Shown: positions 1 through 9,447 of the stretch, one piece after another
How the letters are laid out: every line of letters starts with the position of its first letter
Position numbering within the stretch: position 1 is the stretch's first letter
From: JASHSH01 sp036490215
Lineage (GTDB): Bacteria > Pseudomonadota > Alphaproteobacteria > Rhodospirillales > Magnetospirillaceae
DNA: 64,000 nucleotides
Assembly: GCA_036490215.1 (NCBI GenBank)
Contig: DASXEH010000002.1
Coordinates: 1 to 64,000 of the forward strand
Direction of reading: 5' to 3'
Notes under the pieces: generated by a model
Seen by the model: only the letters and a program-made list of their open reading frames with translations
Databases searched by the model: none
Told to the model about the DNA's origin: nothing
Made by a program: the position numbers and the translations under genes

Positions 1-156
1 GCTGCAGTGCAAGAGGAAAATTGTGACTGGTGTAAATCAAAATGTAACACTTTGATTCTATGAGGGGAGGTCACGGCCCTCGGATAGTCACGCAGTGGTT
101 GCTTCCCTTTGGCATGCGCTTCGCATTATCCCTCCGCGTCCACTTCGGAGCATATT

Positions 157-1029
157 ATGCGGGTTTTAGGTGCGGTCACGGTCTTAGGTCTCGGCGCGGT
201 TCTGATGACTGCGACGTTAAGCTCGGCCCTGGCCGCCGATACCCCGCAAAGCCCCGTTTCCCTTCAAGATGCGAAGGCTTGCGGCGTTGAGACCAAGCGC
301 CAGGAAGTCCTCCAGGCGATTCCCGACCGGCTGCTGCATGCGATCTCCCTGGTCGAGTCCGGCCGCTGGGATGCCGACCGCAAGGCAAGTTTTGCCTGGC
401 CCTGGACCGTCACCGCTGAGGGCGAAGGCCATTTTCTGCCGAGCAAGGAAGCGGCCATGGCCGAAGTGGTGCGCCTGAAACACAAGGGCGTCACCAATAT
501 CGATGTCGGCTGCATGCAGGTGAACCTGCAGGCCCATCCCGACGCCTTCGCGACGTTGGACGACGCCCTCGATCCGGCGACCAATGTCTCCTATGGCGCC
601 CGCTTCCTGAACGAGTTGCGCGCCAACACGCCGAACTGGGAAACCGCCGCCGCCTATTACCACTCGCAGACGCCCGCGCTAGCCGCCGCCTATAAGGCGA
701 AGCTGGTCACGGCGTGGAAGGACGCGCGTGGCCGGGCGGACGATCGCGGCGACAACGACTTTATCACGGCGGCGATGGCGCTCGAGAATCGTCCGCCGAT
801 CGGCATGATCCTGCCGACGCCGGCACAGGGCGGCCCCACCGATGTGAAAGCGCAGGTGATGGCGCGTGCCGCTCAGAATCAAGTCGAAACCGATGCCCAG
901 AAGGCGGCCCATCTGGCACAGACCGAAGCCGAGAAGGCCGAGGCGAAACGGATCGCCGATGCCTACCGCGCTGCACGCCTCGAAGAGTATCACCGTCACA
1001 AGCTTCAAATGGCGGCCGCGCACAGCTAG
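157..1029 (+). CDS. Secreted lytic transglycosylase-like (SLT-fold) protein
   Basis: The 290-residue product is predicted to act on peptidoglycan in the periplasm. The ATG at 157 is preferred because a GGAG ribosome site lies 6 bases upstream and because it opens a clean signal peptide (residues 1 to about 26, ending SSALA). The lysozyme-like core follows: ISLVESGR with the likely catalytic Glu67, then DVGCMQVN (the GLMQ-type motif), then VSYGARFL and AYYHSQT. The last 80 residues are rich in Ala, Gln, Lys and Glu and look like a coiled coil. The stop lies 9 bases before the glucokinase ATG, so the two are probably cotranscribed. The fold assignment is firm; the exact substrate cleavage is inferred. 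Confidence 0.8.
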   Translation: MRVLGAVTVLGLGAVLMTATLSSALAADTPQSPVSLQDAKACGVETKRQEVLQAIPDRLLHAISLVESGRWDADRKASFAWPWTVTAEGEGHFLPSKEAAMAEVVRLKHKGVTNIDVGCMQVNLQAHPDAFATLDDALDPATNVSYGARFLNELRANTPNWETAAAYYHSQTPALAAAYKAKLVTAWKDARGRADDRGDNDFITAAMALENRPPIGMILPTPAQGGPTDVKAQVMARAAQNQVETDAQKAAHLAQTEAEKAEAKRIADAYRAARLEEYHRHKLQMAAAHS

Positions 1030-1038
1030 ACTGTGCGG

Positions 1039-2043
1039 ATGGCTGATAAGAACACGTCCAAGAACCTCGCCCTCGTCGCCGATATCGGTGGAACCAACGC
1101 CCGCTTCGCTCTGATGGAGCCTAGCGGCCATGACATCGTGTCGCCGCTGATCCTGCCCTGCGCCGACTTCCCCAGTCTGGCCGATGCAGCCAAGGCCTAT
1201 CTGAAGAAGATGGCGCCGGAGACCAAGCCGCGGGTGGCCGCCTTCGACGTGGCCGGACCCGTGATCGGCGATGTCGCCAAACTGACCAACCATCCCTGGC
1301 GGATCGAAGTGCCTGCGGTGCGGCGTGAACTCGGCCTCGACCGGCTTGAGATCATCAACGACTTCGCCGCCCTCGCCTATGCCGTGCCGCGCCTCACCGA
1401 AGACGATCGCGCGACGCTCCGCGCCGGCAGCCCTGACGCCAAGGGCCCGATCGCGCTGATCGGTCCGGGCACGGGGCTCGGCGTCGCGACCGTGATCCCC
1501 AATGGCAAAGGTGGTTGGACGCGGCTGGCCTCGGAAGGCGGCCATGTCACCGCGACCGCCGCCGATGATCGCGACGACGCGATCCTCGCCTATCTGCGCA
1601 AGCACTTCGATCACGTCTCGGCCGAACGCGTGCTGTCCGGCCAGGGCCTCACCAATCTGCACGCGGCGATCAGCGCCCTGGAAGGCAAGTCGACCGACGC
1701 GGTGACGCCCGAGCACATCTCGGAGCAGTACAAGGCCGGCGATCCGATCGCCCAGGAAACCCTCGCCCGCTTCTTTGCCATGCTCGGCACCGTGTCGGGC
1801 AATCTGGCGCTGACCGTCGGCGCGCAAGGCGGCGTGGCGATCGCAGGCGGTATCGTGCCGCGCTATCTCAAGGAAATCGCCGCCTCGGATTTCGAGAAAC
1901 GCTTTCTCGGCAAGGGCAGATTGAAGACCTATCTCGACCCGATCCCGGTCTGGGTTGTGACTCACCCGCTGCCGGCCTTCATCGGCCTCGCCGGATTGCT
2001 CGGCGAGATGGTCGAAAGCAAGACGCCCGCGCTGGCGGATTGA
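1039..2043 (+). CDS. glk: Glucokinase
   Basis: Phosphorylates glucose with ATP to glucose 6-phosphate in the cytoplasm (EC 2.7.1.2). The 334-residue length and the N-terminal phosphate-binding motif VADIGGTNARFAL (residues about 13-25) are those of the Glk family proper, not the ROK family with its zinc motif. Further family signatures are the catalytic region EIINDFAALAY, the glycine-rich LIGPGTGLGVA and SEGGHV, and the C-terminal GGVAIAGGIVPR. A GTG two codons upstream is also possible, but the ATG at 1039 gives the usual short N-terminus. It sits 9 bases behind the transglycosylase gene. Confidence 0.95.
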   Translation: MADKNTSKNLALVADIGGTNARFALMEPSGHDIVSPLILPCADFPSLADAAKAYLKKMAPETKPRVAAFDVAGPVIGDVAKLTNHPWRIEVPAVRRELGLDRLEIINDFAALAYAVPRLTEDDRATLRAGSPDAKGPIALIGPGTGLGVATVIPNGKGGWTRLASEGGHVTATAADDRDDAILAYLRKHFDHVSAERVLSGQGLTNLHAAISALEGKSTDAVTPEHISEQYKAGDPIAQETLARFFAMLGTVSGNLALTVGAQGGVAIAGGIVPRYLKEIAASDFEKRFLGKGRLKTYLDPIPVWVVTHPLPAFIGLAGLLGEMVESKTPALAD

Positions 2044-2089
2044 CTCCCTCTCACGGCAGCTTTAGCGCGAATCTTTTTCAGAAAAATCC

Positions 2090-2195
2090 GTCACCCCGGC
2101 CGTAGAGCCGGGGTCCACCTCGGAACGCAGTCGGGACTCAGCGTGGACCCCGGATAGCGCGGTCATGCTTTGCATGCCCGCCCTTCCGGGGTGAC
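2090..2195. repeat. Intergenic palindromic repeat with GTCACCCCGG ends (family A, short copy)
   Basis: The 106-bp element starts GTCACCCCGG and ends with its exact reverse complement CCGGGGTGAC. It fills most of the gap between convergent glk and the amidohydrolase gene. Related ends bound the elements at 9989-10133 and 41013-41151. It may also act as a bidirectional terminator. Confidence 0.75.
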
Positions 2196-2207
2196 GCAGA
2201 CTTTTAT

Positions 2208-3065
2208 TCAAGCCGGCAGCTTATAAATCCGCATCGCTGTGTCGCGGTAGAGCTTGCGCTGTTCCGCTTCGCTCGCGCCCTTGATCACCTCGTCGATGAT
2301 CTCGACCCAGACCGGATATTGGTGGGTCAGTTCCGAGACGGTCCAGTCGCTGCCATACATCGCGCGATCGAAGCCGAAGGTCTCGATCACATGGGCGACA
2401 TAGGGCTTCACTTGATCCTTGGTCCAGGTCGCATGATCGGCTTCGGTGATCACGCCTGAGACCTTCACCACCACGTTCGGCAGCTTCGAGAGTTCTTCGA
2501 TCTGCCCCCACCACGGCTCGCGCAGCCCATGCTTGATGCCGGGCTTGCCGATATGGTCGAGCACGAACTGCACGTCGGGGCAGCGCTTCACCAACTCGAT
2601 CGCATAGACCATCGCCCAGTGCTTCACACAAATGTCGAAGGTCAGGCCGTGCTTGCCGATCAGCTTCACCGCGGCGATAAAATCGGGCTCAAGGCAGAAG
2701 GACGGATCGCGCTCGGTCTCGATCAAACGGCGGATGCCGCGCAGCGTGCGGTATTGCTTCAGCGCCATCAGATCGCCTTCGATCACCGTGCCCTTCTCGG
2801 CCGGCACATGGGCGACCATGCCGCAGAGCCTGGGATCGGCCTCGGCCATCTCCTGAACGAATTTGGCTTCCTCGCGATGCAGGCCCGGCCCCACCGCCAC
2901 TTCGGCGAAGACGAGCTTGTCGACCTGCACCTGGGCGCGGGCGGCGTCGAAATCCTTCAGCAGATAGGTGCGATCGATCTTGGGCACGCCTGCAAGCCAG
3001 GGATAGCTCAGCCGCTTGGTGTCGTAGAGATGGACATGGCTGTCGACGATCGGAAAATTGGGCAT
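2208..3065 (-). CDS. Amidohydrolase family 2 (TIM-barrel metal hydrolase)
   Basis: A 285-residue member of the Amidohydro_2 group, which includes L-fuconolactone and 2-pyrone-4,6-dicarboxylate hydrolases and decarboxylases. The metal-binding HxH is near the N-terminus (IVDSHVHLYD), the conserved barrel histidine is in FVLDHIGKPG, and the C-terminal aspartate is in MYGSDW. The start at 3065 is chosen because MPNFPIVDSHVH is the family's usual N-terminus and GGGACGGAACC precedes it; the longer reading frame upstream has no such support. It stands alone, convergent with glk. The substrate is probably a lactone or cyclic carboxylate, but none can be named. Confidence 0.85.
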   Translation of the reverse strand: MPNFPIVDSHVHLYDTKRLSYPWLAGVPKIDRTYLLKDFDAARAQVQVDKLVFAEVAVGPGLHREEAKFVQEMAEADPRLCGMVAHVPAEKGTVIEGDLMALKQYRTLRGIRRLIETERDPSFCLEPDFIAAVKLIGKHGLTFDICVKHWAMVYAIELVKRCPDVQFVLDHIGKPGIKHGLREPWWGQIEELSKLPNVVVKVSGVITEADHATWTKDQVKPYVAHVIETFGFDRAMYGSDWTVSELTHQYPVWVEIIDEVIKGASEAEQRKLYRDTAMRIYKLPA

Positions 3066-3542
3066 CTTGGTTCCGTCCCTCGGAAATGGCGCGATTCCGC
3101 ACCTTGCTTCTAGTGAGCGGGCCAAAGTGAACCACCTCACCCCAGCCTCAGCAACGGCCAATCCGCGACCAAAACCCGGCTTGTCGCATCCAGGCTTTGC
3201 AGCTTTGTGAATTTATTTCGGACCTAAAGGGTCGGCCGCCTCAATCAGAGGCAAATTTGCCAGAGTTTCATTAAGGCAAACCCCTCAAAAACCCTGCGGC
3301 ATAGGCAGATTCACGATTCTGTTTGGGCGCGAGCCCTGCGTCAAAGTCATGCCGTAATTGTCCGGACATACTCTCGACGCGCGATGAGAGGGCGGATATA
3401 TTGCTCCGCAGCAATCCTCGCCGCAGGCGCGAAGATGCTTTTGAGGGGAATTTCCGGCATTCCATTGTTAATAAAGAACAATTTCGCCCCAAGCCAAGCC
3501 GGTTGGTAACGGGCTACTACGAAAAATAAAGGCTGTACCTCC
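3066..3542. other. Gene-free region between divergent amidohydrolase and ndvB-like genes
   Basis: These 477 bases hold no credible coding sequence and are noticeably richer in A and T than their surroundings. An imperfect palindrome with arms TTGTT and AACAA sits at about 3465-3481, some 60 bases before the ndvB-like start. It may be an operator or promoter-proximal site. No clear -35/-10 pair could be assigned with confidence. Confidence 0.5.
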
Positions 3543-6281
3543 ATGTCGCGCCTATCGGGATTTTTGGTCCTGGTCCTGATCGTGCTTGGCAATCTGGGGT
3601 TCTGGTGGCTGATGAACCGGCCGCATAGCGACATGCCCTATCGCGGCATGATCTCCAGCATCTCGTTCAGCCCCTACCGCAAGGACGACAACCCGCTCGA
3701 AAACCGCTACCCGACGGCAGCCTCGGTCGACAAAGACCTGGCGCTGGTGGCGACCAAGGCGCGCGGCATCCGCCTCTACAGCGCGCTCCCCGACGACATG
3801 GACGTCGCGGCGATGGCCGCCAAACACGGCCTGACCGTGACTGCCGGCGCCTGGATTCGCGGCGCGCTGACCGATCCCAATCTGCGTCTCGACAAAGACC
3901 CGGCGCAGATGAATCCCGACGAATTGAAGGCCTATCACCTGCAGATGACCGACCTGATGCAGAATCAGGCCGAGCTCGACGCCGCCGTGTCGATGGCGCG
4001 CAAGAACGATAACGTCAGCCGCGTGATCATCGGCAACGAGACCGTCTATCGCGGCGAGGCCACCGTCGCGCAGATGATCGACTACATCCGTTCGGTGAAG
4101 CGCCGCGTCAACCAGCCGGTCAGCACCGCCGAGCCCGCCTATGTCTGGTACGCCCATCCCGAACTGGTCAAAGAAGTCGATTTCATCGCGCTGCACGTGT
4201 TGCCCTATTGGGAAGGTGTGCCGGTCGACGATTCGGTGAAATACGTGATGGGCCAAATCGCCGGCATCCACAAAGTGTTCCCGGGCAAGCCGGTGATGCT
4301 GGCCGAAGTGGGCTGGCCGTCGGCGGGCAAGGCGCGGCAGACCGCCGAACCGTCGCTGATCAATCAGGCGCTGTTCCTGCGCCGCTTCCTCAATGCCGCC
4401 GAGGACGACGACCTCAACTACAACGTGATCGAAGCCTTCGACCAGCCGTGGAAGAAGGCAATCGAATGGTCGGTCGGCGCCCATTGGGGCCTGTGGGATG
4501 CGGACCGCAATCCGAAGTTCTCGTGGACGCGCCCGGTCATCGAAGTGCGCCAATGGCCGATGCAGGCCACCGCCGCCACGCTGCTTGCGATGATCCCGCT
4601 GGTCTGGCTGATGTTCTCGTGGAAGCACCTGCAGACGCGCGGCAAGATGTTCTTCGCGCTGTTGATGCAGTTCGCGGCCTCGCTGGCGATCTGGGCACTG
4701 TCGACACCGGTGCTGCGCGACTTCGCGCCGTCGACGCGGTTGCTTTACACCGTGCTCGGCCCGGCACTCGTCATCTTGCTCGTGGTGGTGCTGATCTCGG
4801 GCTATGAGCTGACCGAGCTGACCTGGACCCGCGCCATGCGCCGCGGCTTCACCCGCGCCAATGCGCCCAAGGCCACGCGCCATCCCAAAGTGTCGATCCA
4901 TCTGCCATGCTACAGCGAACCGCCGGAGATGATGAAGCTGACGCTGAACAGCTTGGCCGCGATGGACTATCCGAATTTCGAAGTGATCGTCGTCGACAAC
5001 AACACCAAAAATCCCGAGCTGTGGAAACCGGTTCTCGACCACTGCGAAAAGCTCGGCGCCAATTTCAAATTCTACCATCTCGGCAAATGGCCGGGCGCCA
5101 AGGCTGGCGCGCTCAACTTCGCGCTTGAGGTGACCGACCCGGAAACCGAGGTGATCGGCGTGATCGATTCGGACTACATCGTTGACCGCGACTGGCTCTC
5201 GACCCTGGTGCCGCATTTCGAGAACGCGAAGGTCGGCTGGGTTCAGGCGCCGCAGGACCATCGCGAGTGGGAAGACGACGTTTTCAAGGAATTCATCAAC
5301 TGGGAATATGCCGGCTTCTTCGATATCGGCATGGTCGCCCGCAACGAAGACAATGCCATCATCCAGCACGGCACGATGACCCTGCTGCGCCGCGAAGCCA
5401 TCGAGAAGGCCGGCGGCTGGGGCGAATGGTGCATCGTCGAGGACGCCGAATTGGGCCTGCGCCTGCTCCAGAGCGGCTATGACGCGGTCTATCTCAGCGA
5501 ACGCTTCGGCCGCGGCCTGACACCCGACGATTTCACCGCCTATAAGAAACAACGCTTCCGTTGGGCCTATGGAGCGGTGCAGATTCTCAAGGCGCATTGG
5601 CGCGCCCTGAGGCCCTTCACCCAGACGGGCCTCTCGGCCGCCCAGAAATACCATTTCGTTACGGGATGGCTGCCGTGGTTCGCCGACGCCTTCTATCTGC
5701 TGTTCGCTATGCTCTCGGTCTTCTGGACGATCGGGATGATCGCCGCGCCGCAGACTTTCGACTTCCCGATGTCGATCTTCGTGCTGCCCACGGTGGGCGT
5801 GTTCCTGGCCAAGCTCGGCCATCACCTCTTCCTCTATTCGACGCGGGTGCGCTGCAATTGGGTGCAGCGCGCGGGCGCTGCCATCGTCGGCATGGCGCTC
5901 ACCTATACGATCGGTCGCGCCATGTGGTGGGGCCTGTTCACCAAGTCCGTGCCCTTCCAGCGCACGCCGAAGATGGCCGGCAAATCTGCCTGGACCGCCG
6001 GCTTCGCCATGGCGCGCGACGAGTCGATCCTGATGGTCTCGCAGATCGGCTCGGCCGTCGCGATCCTATGGGCCAAGGGCTGGCTCGACCGCGATGCGCG
6101 CACCTGGGCGCTGGTGCTTTCGGTGCAGGCCGTGCCGTTCGCCGCCGCTCTGGCGACGGGCCTGATCTCGGCCGCGCCCTCGGGCAGCTTCATTCACCGC
6201 ATGCGGGCACGTCTGGCCCGCCGTTCGACCGCTCGCGTGACGCCGGTCGAACTTCCGTCTTCTCAAACCCAGCCGTCCTAA
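3543..6281 (+). CDS. ndvB: GH17-GT2 fusion, NdvB-type beta-(1,3)-glucan synthase
   Basis: A 912-residue membrane protein resembling NdvB of Bradyrhizobium and Pseudomonas, which makes (cyclic) beta-1,3-glucans. A signal-anchor helix (about 5-24) leads into a periplasmic GH17 domain with acid/base VIIGNE (Glu166) and the family signature around AEVGWPSAG (nucleophile Glu255). Two membrane helices (about 342-360 and 368-420) precede a cytoplasmic GT2 domain (448-690) with DSD at 542-544, VED at 632-634 and QRFRW at 670-674, the processive glycosyltransferase signature. C-terminal helices follow. All catalytic residues are intact, so it is likely functional in glucan synthesis and transfer. The symbol is by homology; linkage and cyclisation are not readable from sequence. 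Confidence 0.88.
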   Translation: MSRLSGFLVLVLIVLGNLGFWWLMNRPHSDMPYRGMISSISFSPYRKDDNPLENRYPTAASVDKDLALVATKARGIRLYSALPDDMDVAAMAAKHGLTVTAGAWIRGALTDPNLRLDKDPAQMNPDELKAYHLQMTDLMQNQAELDAAVSMARKNDNVSRVIIGNETVYRGEATVAQMIDYIRSVKRRVNQPVSTAEPAYVWYAHPELVKEVDFIALHVLPYWEGVPVDDSVKYVMGQIAGIHKVFPGKPVMLAEVGWPSAGKARQTAEPSLINQALFLRRFLNAAEDDDLNYNVIEAFDQPWKKAIEWSVGAHWGLWDADRNPKFSWTRPVIEVRQWPMQATAATLLAMIPLVWLMFSWKHLQTRGKMFFALLMQFAASLAIWALSTPVLRDFAPSTRLLYTVLGPALVILLVVVLISGYELTELTWTRAMRRGFTRANAPKATRHPKVSIHLPCYSEPPEMMKLTLNSLAAMDYPNFEVIVVDNNTKNPELWKPVLDHCEKLGANFKFYHLGKWPGAKAGALNFALEVTDPETEVIGVIDSDYIVDRDWLSTLVPHFENAKVGWVQAPQDHREWEDDVFKEFINWEYAGFFDIGMVARNEDNAIIQHGTMTLLRREAIEKAGGWGEWCIVEDAELGLRLLQSGYDAVYLSERFGRGLTPDDFTAYKKQRFRWAYGAVQILKAHWRALRPFTQTGLSAAQKYHFVTGWLPWFADAFYLLFAMLSVFWTIGMIAAPQTFDFPMSIFVLPTVGVFLAKLGHHLFLYSTRVRCNWVQRAGAAIVGMALTYTIGRAMWWGLFTKSVPFQRTPKMAGKSAWTAGFAMARDESILMVSQIGSAVAILWAKGWLDRDARTWALVLSVQAVPFAAALATGLISAAPSGSFIHRMRARLARRSTARVTPVELPSSQTQPS

Positions 6282-6330
6282 GCCTTCGTCCCGCTTATGA
6301 CGCCAGCGGCGCGCCAAGCGCCGCACAGTT

Positions 6331-7530
6331 ATGAGTCCGCGCCTCAACCTCGCCACGCGCTTGGCGACCTTGCACGCATCGCTGTCCGCCGTGGGCGGCA
6401 TCCAGACGCCGTTGTGGCCCCTGTTCCTGGCCTGGCGCGGCCTCACCCCGGTGCAGATCGGCGTGATGCTGTCTGCTGCCTACATCGTCAAAATCGTCTC
6501 GAACCCAATCGCGGGTCATATCGCCGACCGGCTGGGCGAACGGCGCCTGCCGCTGATGGTGCTCTCGGTCGTGGCGATGGCCGCCTATATGCCATTCCTA
6601 TTCGTCGGCGGGTTCTGGCCGCTCTTGATCCTGACCCTGATCGCGGCCGGCGCCTTCACCGCCCTCACGCCGCTCGGCGACAGCCTCACCCTGCTGGCGA
6701 TCTCGAGCCACCGCCTCCATTACGGCCATGTGCGCGTCTCGGGATCGCTGGCCTTCATGGTCTTCTCCGGCCTAAGCAGCTACTTATTGATCGGCCAGCC
6801 ACCAATTCTGATCGCCTACACACTGTTGGCCGGTATCGCCTTCGCTGTATTTGCGTGTTATCGGCTGCCGCGAATCAAAGGCGATCGCAGCGCCGGCCCG
6901 CCGCGCGCCATCGGCATTCTGCTGCGCAATCCAGTGTTCCTGCTGTTCTTGGCCGTAGCGACGCTCAACCAGTCGAGCAATACGGCGCTCTACGGTTTCG
7001 CGACGCTGCACTGGAACGCGAACGGGGTGTCCAGCGGGGCAATCGGCGGGCTGTGGGCCGAGATGGTGGCGGCCGAAGCCGTGTTCTTCATTTTCGGCCA
7101 TCGCATCGCGGCCGCCATCGGTCCGCGCTGGCTGCTGATCATCAGCGCCATCGGCGGGATGATGCGCTGGACCATCTGCGGGCTCACCACTGACCCGATT
7201 GCACTCGCCGCTGTGCAGTGGATGCATTGCCTGACCTTCACCGCCACCCATCTCGGCGCGATGTATTTCATCCAGAAGTCGATCCCGATCGAAATGTCGG
7301 GCCGCGCCCAGGCGATCTATTCCTCGGTCGCTTCGGGGCTCAATTTCGGCCTGTTCCTGCCGATCGCCGGCCTTTTCTACGAGCATCTGGGCGGCGGCGA
7401 CACGTTCCTGCTGATGACGGGGGTGTCGGCCTGCGGCTTGGGGCTGGGTATCGTGTTGCTGAAAACCTGGAAAGGTCAGCCGATCTTCGCCCCGAATGTG
7501 GCGGCCACCCCGAATCCAGATCCGGTTTGA
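6331..7530 (+). CDS. MFS transporter (MFS_1-like, HcaT / nucleoside-symporter type)
   Basis: A 399-residue protein with about 12 hydrophobic helices. The short loop motif ADRLGERRLP between helices 2 and 3 and SYLLIGQP / VRVSGSLAF later on resemble the MFS_1-like group, which includes E. coli HcaT and NupG-type permeases. It starts 50 bases after the ndvB-like gene on the same strand and may be cotranscribed with it. The cargo is unknown; a role in glucan export would be speculation. Confidence 0.8.
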   Translation: MSPRLNLATRLATLHASLSAVGGIQTPLWPLFLAWRGLTPVQIGVMLSAAYIVKIVSNPIAGHIADRLGERRLPLMVLSVVAMAAYMPFLFVGGFWPLLILTLIAAGAFTALTPLGDSLTLLAISSHRLHYGHVRVSGSLAFMVFSGLSSYLLIGQPPILIAYTLLAGIAFAVFACYRLPRIKGDRSAGPPRAIGILLRNPVFLLFLAVATLNQSSNTALYGFATLHWNANGVSSGAIGGLWAEMVAAEAVFFIFGHRIAAAIGPRWLLIISAIGGMMRWTICGLTTDPIALAAVQWMHCLTFTATHLGAMYFIQKSIPIEMSGRAQAIYSSVASGLNFGLFLPIAGLFYEHLGGGDTFLLMTGVSACGLGLGIVLLKTWKGQPIFAPNVAATPNPDPV

Positions 7531-7589
7531 CATAAAAACGAGATACCGGGCCCCTCCCCTCGGGACGCGCGGCAGGCTATTATAGCCTC

Positions 7590-9299
7590 ATGGGATACGC
7601 CGTTCGTCTGCCGTCTGAGCTGGGGGCTCAGTTGCTGCGCCTTGCCGCCGTGGGTGCGATTGCCATCGTCACGATGGCCGCAACGCCGGTGCCGCCCGCC
7701 GCCATCGCCACGCCCGATGCGGTGGCCGAGGCCATCGAACATATGCTCGACGCCACCCAGCCGATCGACAGCCTGGCCAACGAATCCGTGGATGGCACGG
7801 CGCTGGCCAACTTCTACCGCGCGCGCCACTGGACGCCGGCCTGGGCCAACGGCAAAGCGGCGCCGGTGATCGAAGCACTGAGCAAGGCCGGCGATGACGG
7901 TCTCGCCTCGCTGCCGCAGCATATGAAAGCCATTGCCGCGCGCATTGATGCCGCACCCGCCGCGAAAGCCGCCGAAGGTGACATGCTGCTGACCGATGCG
8001 GTACTGCGCTACGCCGCGGCGATGCGCGGCCAGCGCGTCGATCCGACCGATATCGAAGACGACTGGTATCTGCCGGTGCCCAACTTCGACGCGGTCGCCT
8101 TCCTGATCAAGCATCAAGACGACATCGTACCGGCATTGGCCGATCTGGCCCCCGAATACAACGGCTACAAGGCGCTGCGCGACGCCGAGATCAAGATGCG
8201 CGCGCTGATGGCCCATGACTGGCCGAAGGTGCCCGCCGGCCCCACCATCAAGCCGGGCGACGTCAACGACCGCATTCCCGCTGTCCGCGCCCGTTTGATC
8301 GCAACCGGCGAACTGACCACCGACAACGCCGACAGCACCACCTATGACGATACGCTGAAGGCCGCGGTGATGGTCTTCCAGACGCACAATGGTCTCGACG
8401 CCGATGGCGCGCTGGGGCCGCGCTCGATCCTGGCGCTCAACGCCTCACCGGCGCAGCGGGCGCGCACCATCGCGATCAATATGGAGCGCTGGCGCTGGCT
8501 GCCGTCGCATCTCGAAAGCGAACACATCGTCGTCAACGTGCCGGCCGAAGAGATGCAGTTGGTGCAGGACAACGAAGTCGTGTTGGAGATGAAGGCGATC
8601 GTCGGCGATGTCGATCATCCGACGCCGGCCCTGCATGCGCGACTCAACTCGATGGTGCTGAACCCATTCTGGCGCGTGCCGGCCTCGATCGCGACCGATG
8701 AGATCCTGCCGCTGCTGCAGAAGAACCCGGGCTATCTCGCCGCCAACGATCTCGAACTCGTGTCGGACCACTTCGTGCCGGGCAGCCCCGAGAGCCAGGG
8801 TGCGGGTATCGCCTGGAAGTCGATGACCAAGATGCCCTGGCCGGTGCGCCAGCGGCCTGGATCGGACAACGCGCTGGGCCGGATCAAGTTCAACCTGCCC
8901 AATGACGACGACATCTATCTGCACGACACGCCCAAGCACAAACTCTTTACGCGCTTCGACCGGGCGCTGTCGCATGGCTGCGTGCGCCTCGAGAACCCCG
9001 ACGCGCTGGCGCTCTATCTGCTGCGCGACAAGAACTGGACCCAGGATCAACTCGACCAGGCCATCGCCACCGGCGACACCAAGACGATCATGGTGAGCAA
9101 GCCGGTGCCGGTCTGGCTGCTTTATTTCACGTCCTGGGTCGATGCGGACGGAACCGTCGAATACCGCGACGACCTCTATGACCGCGACCAGCGCCTGGTG
9201 GTGGCCCTGACCCAATCCATGCGCCAGCCCATCCTGGTGGCCCATGCGGCCGCCCCCTCCCCCGTAAAGAAGATTTGCGAGGGTTGCCGGGTTCCGTAA
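7590..9299 (+). CDS. L,D-transpeptidase, YcbB (LdtD) type
   Basis: Forms 3-3 crosslinks in, or attaches proteins to, peptidoglycan in the periplasm. The 569-residue protein has a hydrophobic signal segment at about 14-40, a helical capping region, a peptidoglycan-binding domain around residues 218-285 (TYDDTLKAAVMVFQ, DGALGPRSI) and a YkuD catalytic domain at about 310-500. The catalytic histidine is in YLHDTP (His445) and the catalytic Cys464 is in SHGCVRL. Length and order match YcbB-type enzymes. It lies upstream of another wall-acting enzyme on the same strand. Confidence 0.92.
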   Translation: MGYAVRLPSELGAQLLRLAAVGAIAIVTMAATPVPPAAIATPDAVAEAIEHMLDATQPIDSLANESVDGTALANFYRARHWTPAWANGKAAPVIEALSKAGDDGLASLPQHMKAIAARIDAAPAAKAAEGDMLLTDAVLRYAAAMRGQRVDPTDIEDDWYLPVPNFDAVAFLIKHQDDIVPALADLAPEYNGYKALRDAEIKMRALMAHDWPKVPAGPTIKPGDVNDRIPAVRARLIATGELTTDNADSTTYDDTLKAAVMVFQTHNGLDADGALGPRSILALNASPAQRARTIAINMERWRWLPSHLESEHIVVNVPAEEMQLVQDNEVVLEMKAIVGDVDHPTPALHARLNSMVLNPFWRVPASIATDEILPLLQKNPGYLAANDLELVSDHFVPGSPESQGAGIAWKSMTKMPWPVRQRPGSDNALGRIKFNLPNDDDIYLHDTPKHKLFTRFDRALSHGCVRLENPDALALYLLRDKNWTQDQLDQAIATGDTKTIMVSKPVPVWLLYFTSWVDADGTVEYRDDLYDRDQRLVVALTQSMRQPILVAHAAAPSPVKKICEGCRVP

Positions 9300-9447
9300 G
9301 GGCTCCCGAGGCCGATTGCGACATATTTGGGCAATACGTAACATCCGAAGTTGCGGCATTGCATGACGGTCTGTTAAGCTTTCCGCAACTAAAACAATGC
9401 TATCGGGAAGATATGGGGTCCGATTGGCATAACGGTGGGGTTAGCCA

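Noticed and set aside
3552..5825. 757-codon open frame antisense to the ndvB-like gene
   Set aside because: The plus-strand frame has all GH17 and GT2 catalytic motifs. The antisense product is a His/Arg/Gln-rich string with no domain, typical of a GC-rich shadow frame.
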